NCBI RefSeq assembly: GCF_937616625.2
Contig: NC_065571.1
Coordinates: 5,644,501 to 5,708,500 of the forward strand
Direction: 5' to 3'
From: Mercurialis annua
Taxonomy: Eukaryota > Streptophyta > Magnoliopsida > Malpighiales > Euphorbiaceae
Length of the DNA: 64,000 bases
Shown here: positions 60,976 to 64,000 of the stretch, in pieces
How the letters are laid out: each line of letters begins with the position of its first letter
Numbering within the stretch: the first letter of the stretch is position 1
Translations under genes and position numbers: made by a program
The notes under the pieces: generated by a model
The model's input: the letters and a program-made list of their open reading frames with translations, nothing else
The model's database searches: none
Told to the model about the DNA's origin: nothing

Positions 60976-62829
60976 TCAACATGGATTTTTCATTTCAAAC
61001 TCGAGCATATATAACATCTTATACAACTCATCCATGTGTGAACAGAAATAATTTCCTGCTACAAAAGATGTAACCTTATTTCTCACTTCAATCCAACTAC
61101 AACCAGGCATTTTCTTCAACCCTTGGTCCACCATTGCCTTTCTAGCTCTCTCTGCTTCGTTCCACTGCCCACGAGCACAGTACAGATTTGACTGAACCAC
61201 ATAGCTTATCTCTTTATGGGGATCCATAATCTTCAAAATCTCCCCCATAAGAGTACCCATCTCAACTTCACCATGAGCAGAACATGCTCCAAGCAGAGCC
61301 TCGCACGAACTGGCCTCAGCATCGATTGTTCTCGAATACTTCTTAGCCAACTCTTTCGCTTCCATTAAGTGGCCACCTCGTCCAAGCATATCCACCATAC
61401 AAGCCACGTGATCTTCGTCGTAGGGAAGTTCGTGAACTGACTTGATAGATTCAAAAAGCGCACCACCTTCTTTTACGAGTCCTGAGTGACTACAGCTCAT
61501 TAGTAAACCAATCAAAGTCATTTGATCTGGTTTTGTACCAGATGCCATCATATCCTCGTACAATCGTAAAGCTTCCCTAGCCTTTCCGTGCAATCCAAAT
61601 GCAAATACCATAGCATTAAAAGAGACCAAATCCTTTGAAGAGATATCATGAAATGCAAGAATTGATCCATCTAAATCTCCACATTTAGCATACATGTTCA
61701 TTAAACCATTGCCAACATACACATAAGTATTGAAACCATGGCGAATTGTACAACCATGCACCATTCTACCATGCCCTAATACTGCTAACCTCGAACACGC
61801 GTGTAGGACAGCTCCAAACGTAAAATCATCCGGAAGCAAACAACTTTTTCCCATGGCTACAAAGAATCTAAGAGCTTCTTCTCCATACCCGTTTCGAGCA
61901 TATCCTGTAATCATAGATGTCCACGAGACAACATTCTTTTCCGGTAAAGCTTGAAACTTGTGAAATGCTTCATCGACATTTCCAACTTTCATATAAGCAT
62001 CAATTATAGCATTCCAAGACACCTGTGTTAACATTCCAGTACATTCAACCACCTTCATAGCATCATTCAAGGAACCAAGTTTTGCATACAAGCTGAGAAC
62101 TGCATTCTTTGCCTCCACTGCGGAACTCCAACCGCTCTTAATAAGAACACCGTGCAACGTACACCCACTTAGAAACTCCGATGATTCAGCACAGGCACTT
62201 AAAAGAGAACTATAAGTCCATTGATCAGGCTCACAGTTACCAAGTCGCATCTTTCTAAACAAATCAAAACATGCTTCGATTTCACCATATTGACCAAGCC
62301 CAACAATCATAGTATTCCAAGCAATTCCAACCTGCTTAGGCATTGCATTGAAAACCCCCATTGCTTCATTAAACTGACCACAATTGGTATATGCAAACAA
62401 AAGCGAACACCATGTTATTTCATTCGCATTAATCACTTCTTTAAACACCCGATCAGCACTCAACGCATTAAAACACTTCCCGTACATATCGATTAGGGAA
62501 TTTTTAACTGGCAATGAAGATTGGTAACCCAAAACAATAACTAGAGCATGAATTTTGGTTCCATTTAGCAATGACCCAGCACCAGCACATGCATTTAAAG
62601 TTGCAGTGAAAGTGAAATGGTCAGGTCTGTTATTGCTGGTTCTCATTTGATAATAGAGAGATAAAGCTTCTTGATGAAAACCCTGTTGAGAATAGCCAGT
62701 AATCATTGAATTCCAAGCAAATGTGTCTCTCAGTGGCATTTCATCAAACAGTTTCCGAGCATGAATAATGTAACCAGATCTTGCTAAATCGGTGATCTTG
62801 GAAGTGATTCGAAATAAATTAGAGTGCAT
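60976..62829 (-). CDS. Pentatricopeptide repeat protein, PLS class, E subgroup
   Basis: An intronless frame of 617 residues starts MHSNLFRITSKITDLARSG. It consists of about fourteen tandem PPR motifs of P, L and S types, for example RDTFAWNSMITGYSQQGFHQ, KNVVSWTSMITGYARNGYGE and KDLVSFNAMVFAFGLHGKAR. It ends in E-type motifs (CSWIEVRNKVTSFVAGNYFC). There is no DYW deaminase domain at the C-terminus. Such proteins bind RNA in mitochondria or plastids and act in C-to-U editing, recruiting a deaminase in trans. The sequence and order closely recall Arabidopsis At2g36980, which is annotated as mitochondrial. The start is close to the first motif, and a targeting peptide is short or absent. The editing site is unknown. 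Confidence 0.92.
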   Translation of the reverse strand: MHSNLFRITSKITDLARSGYIIHARKLFDEMPLRDTFAWNSMITGYSQQGFHQEALSLYYQMRTSNNRPDHFTFTATLNACAGAGSLLNGTKIHALVIVLGYQSSLPVKNSLIDMYGKCFNALSADRVFKEVINANEITWCSLLFAYTNCGQFNEAMGVFNAMPKQVGIAWNTMIVGLGQYGEIEACFDLFRKMRLGNCEPDQWTYSSLLSACAESSEFLSGCTLHGVLIKSGWSSAVEAKNAVLSLYAKLGSLNDAMKVVECTGMLTQVSWNAIIDAYMKVGNVDEAFHKFQALPEKNVVSWTSMITGYARNGYGEEALRFFVAMGKSCLLPDDFTFGAVLHACSRLAVLGHGRMVHGCTIRHGFNTYVYVGNGLMNMYAKCGDLDGSILAFHDISSKDLVSFNAMVFAFGLHGKAREALRLYEDMMASGTKPDQMTLIGLLMSCSHSGLVKEGGALFESIKSVHELPYDEDHVACMVDMLGRGGHLMEAKELAKKYSRTIDAEASSCEALLGACSAHGEVEMGTLMGEILKIMDPHKEISYVVQSNLYCARGQWNEAERARKAMVDQGLKKMPGCSWIEVRNKVTSFVAGNYFCSHMDELYKMLYMLEFEMKNPC

Positions 62830-63083
62830 GATATCATTATAATTCTATTTCATATGTTTTACGATTTTAATGTATCGATGAGATTCGCCAAATTCCTCTT
62901 TAATTCATCAAATTTGATTGAACTAGCTGGCCTTTGTCAGCATATATCGTTATCGCTCCAGGAGAGTTTCCTTTTGGGTTAATAATTAAACGTCCTCAAA
63001 GTTTGCCAAATTGTCCATTTTAATCACTACATTAAATTTTAGTTTTGAAGTGGAAGTCCCTAGATTTCCTACAATAATTTCGT
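62830..63083 (-). promoter_or_regulatory. Upstream region of the PPR gene
   Basis: The 254 bp between the PPR start and the MITE must hold its core promoter and leader unless the MITE itself contributes. No clear TATA box is seen. Confidence 0.35.
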
Positions 63084-63435
63084 GAACAAAGGGTCAACGC
63101 GCCCCCTAAACTTGTGTCACGGGGTCATCTAACCCAATTTATACTTTTTTGAGCAAATAACCCCAAAACTCTTCATTTTCGGGTCAAGTAACCCCATAAT
63201 TGTATTTTTAAAACACGTAAAATACAAATCGGAGGTAAGGGATGTAAAAAAGTAATTAGATACTTCCCTAATTGTTACGATATTTTATCCTAAATCTGTT
63301 TATTTAAAATAAAAATATAAATTATGGGTTATTTGACCCAAAAATGAAGAGTTTTGGGGTTATTTGCTCAAAAAATATAAATTGGGTTAGATGACCCCGT
63401 GTCACAAGTTCAGGGGGCGCGTTGACCCTTTGTTC
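63084..63435. mobile_element. MULE-type MITE, 352 bp, 10-bp TSD (family with 36368 copy)
   Basis: The ends gaacaaagggtcaacgcgcc and ggcgcgttgaccctttgttc are inverted repeats. The 10-bp duplication ataatttcgt is exact on both sides (63074-63083 and 63436-63445). The sequence is very similar to 36368-36719 along its entire length and has the identical length. It lies 254 bp upstream of the PPR start codon. Confidence 0.93.
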
Positions 63436-63445
63436 ATAATTTCGT

Positions 63446-64000
63446 ACCATGTAAACCACAGTGGGTGTGTTACTACTTCTTTCTTGGTTAGATCACAAAT
63501 ATTTGGCGTTCGTTTTGAGCTTTAAATTTGAATTTTTTGATGAATTGAAATTCTTATCATATCATTAAAATAATAGTTAAAAACGAAATATAGAAATTTT
63601 AAAGATGCAAATGATATAAGAAGTTTTTAACTATTGAATTCTTTCTTTACCCGTCAAAATTTTAATAAATTTTATTTTTTTATATTATACTTTTATTTTG
63701 TGTACCAATTGATTTACATTTTACTTCAATATTTGTTTTAATATACTCTATCTTTGATTAAAAAAAATATTTAAAAAAAGTTTTTAAAATTTGATTTTTT
63801 TAATCTCCAACTCTTACCTTCATTTTATTTGTTTGTTTATGTAATTAAAAGTAAAGCTCTACTTGACTTATAAAAGTAAAATTTCATGTGGATGTTGATA
63901 GTAGAAGGGGTAAAGTGTTAATTTGCAAAGAATAAGAATCAAAGTATTTTTCATGGTAAATATTAAGGTGTTTGTGTTGACTAGCATTATAACATACTCC
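63446..64000. other. Gene-free AT-rich end of the window
   Basis: No gene or repeat structure is recognised in the last 550 bp. Confidence 0.5.

Noticed and set aside
62221..62496. 91-codon frame on the plus strand
   Set aside because: It is the antisense shadow of the PPR coding sequence.

Overview
This is an AT-rich nuclear DNA window from a eudicot plant. The evidence is GT-AG introns, plant-specific gene architectures (a fused dehydroquinate dehydratase/shikimate dehydrogenase, an E-type PLS pentatricopeptide protein, a DnaJ-DUF3444 protein, a classical arabinogalactan protein) and dense plant-type small DNA transposons. I cannot name the species from the sequence.

Eight protein-coding genes are supported, and I resolved the exon structure of each by hand. 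They are: a class I vacuolar Na+(K+)/H+ antiporter of the NHX family (14068-18000, +, 14 exons, 542 aa); a VAP/VAP27-type ER membrane-tether protein (19167-21173, -, 8 exons, 295 aa) lying tail-to-tail with it; a small arabinogalactan protein (33698-34069, -, 123 aa); the bifunctional shikimate-pathway enzyme DHQD/SDH (36975-41194, +, 11 exons, 545 aa); a J-domain protein with two DUF3444 repeats (46063-49023, +, 986 aa, uninterrupted); a tandem-BRCT nuclear protein (50775-55530, +, 8 exons, 1119 aa); a RING-CH membrane E3 ligase (55911-59964, -, 8 exons, 420 aa); and a PPR protein (60976-62829, -, 617 aa, intronless). All reading frames close cleanly across the splice sites, so none looks like a pseudogene. 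The genes have no obvious shared pathway.

Layout: 1-14 kb is gene-free and made of transposon remains. 14-21 kb holds the NHX and VAP genes. 21.6-33 kb is gene-free and includes a 4.6-kb Helitron-like element. 33-41 kb holds the AGP and DHQD/SDH genes. 41-46 kb is repeats plus the DnaJ leader. 46-63 kb is gene-dense (DnaJ, BRCT, RING-CH, PPR).

The most striking content is the mobile DNA. By reading element ends and target-site duplications (TSDs) I find eleven terminal-inverted-repeat elements with 9- or 10-bp TSDs, the mark of the Mutator-like (MULE) superfamily. They range from about 260 bp to 3.96 kb and fall in several families. Two 352-bp copies of one family lie about 255 bp upstream of the start codons of two unrelated genes. 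There are also two Helitron-like elements with canonical ends, two Stowaway-like MITEs, several hAT-like MITEs in introns, a SINE-like fragment, LINE 3' ends and nested hairpins. No RNA gene, CRISPR array or protein-coding transposase was recognised.
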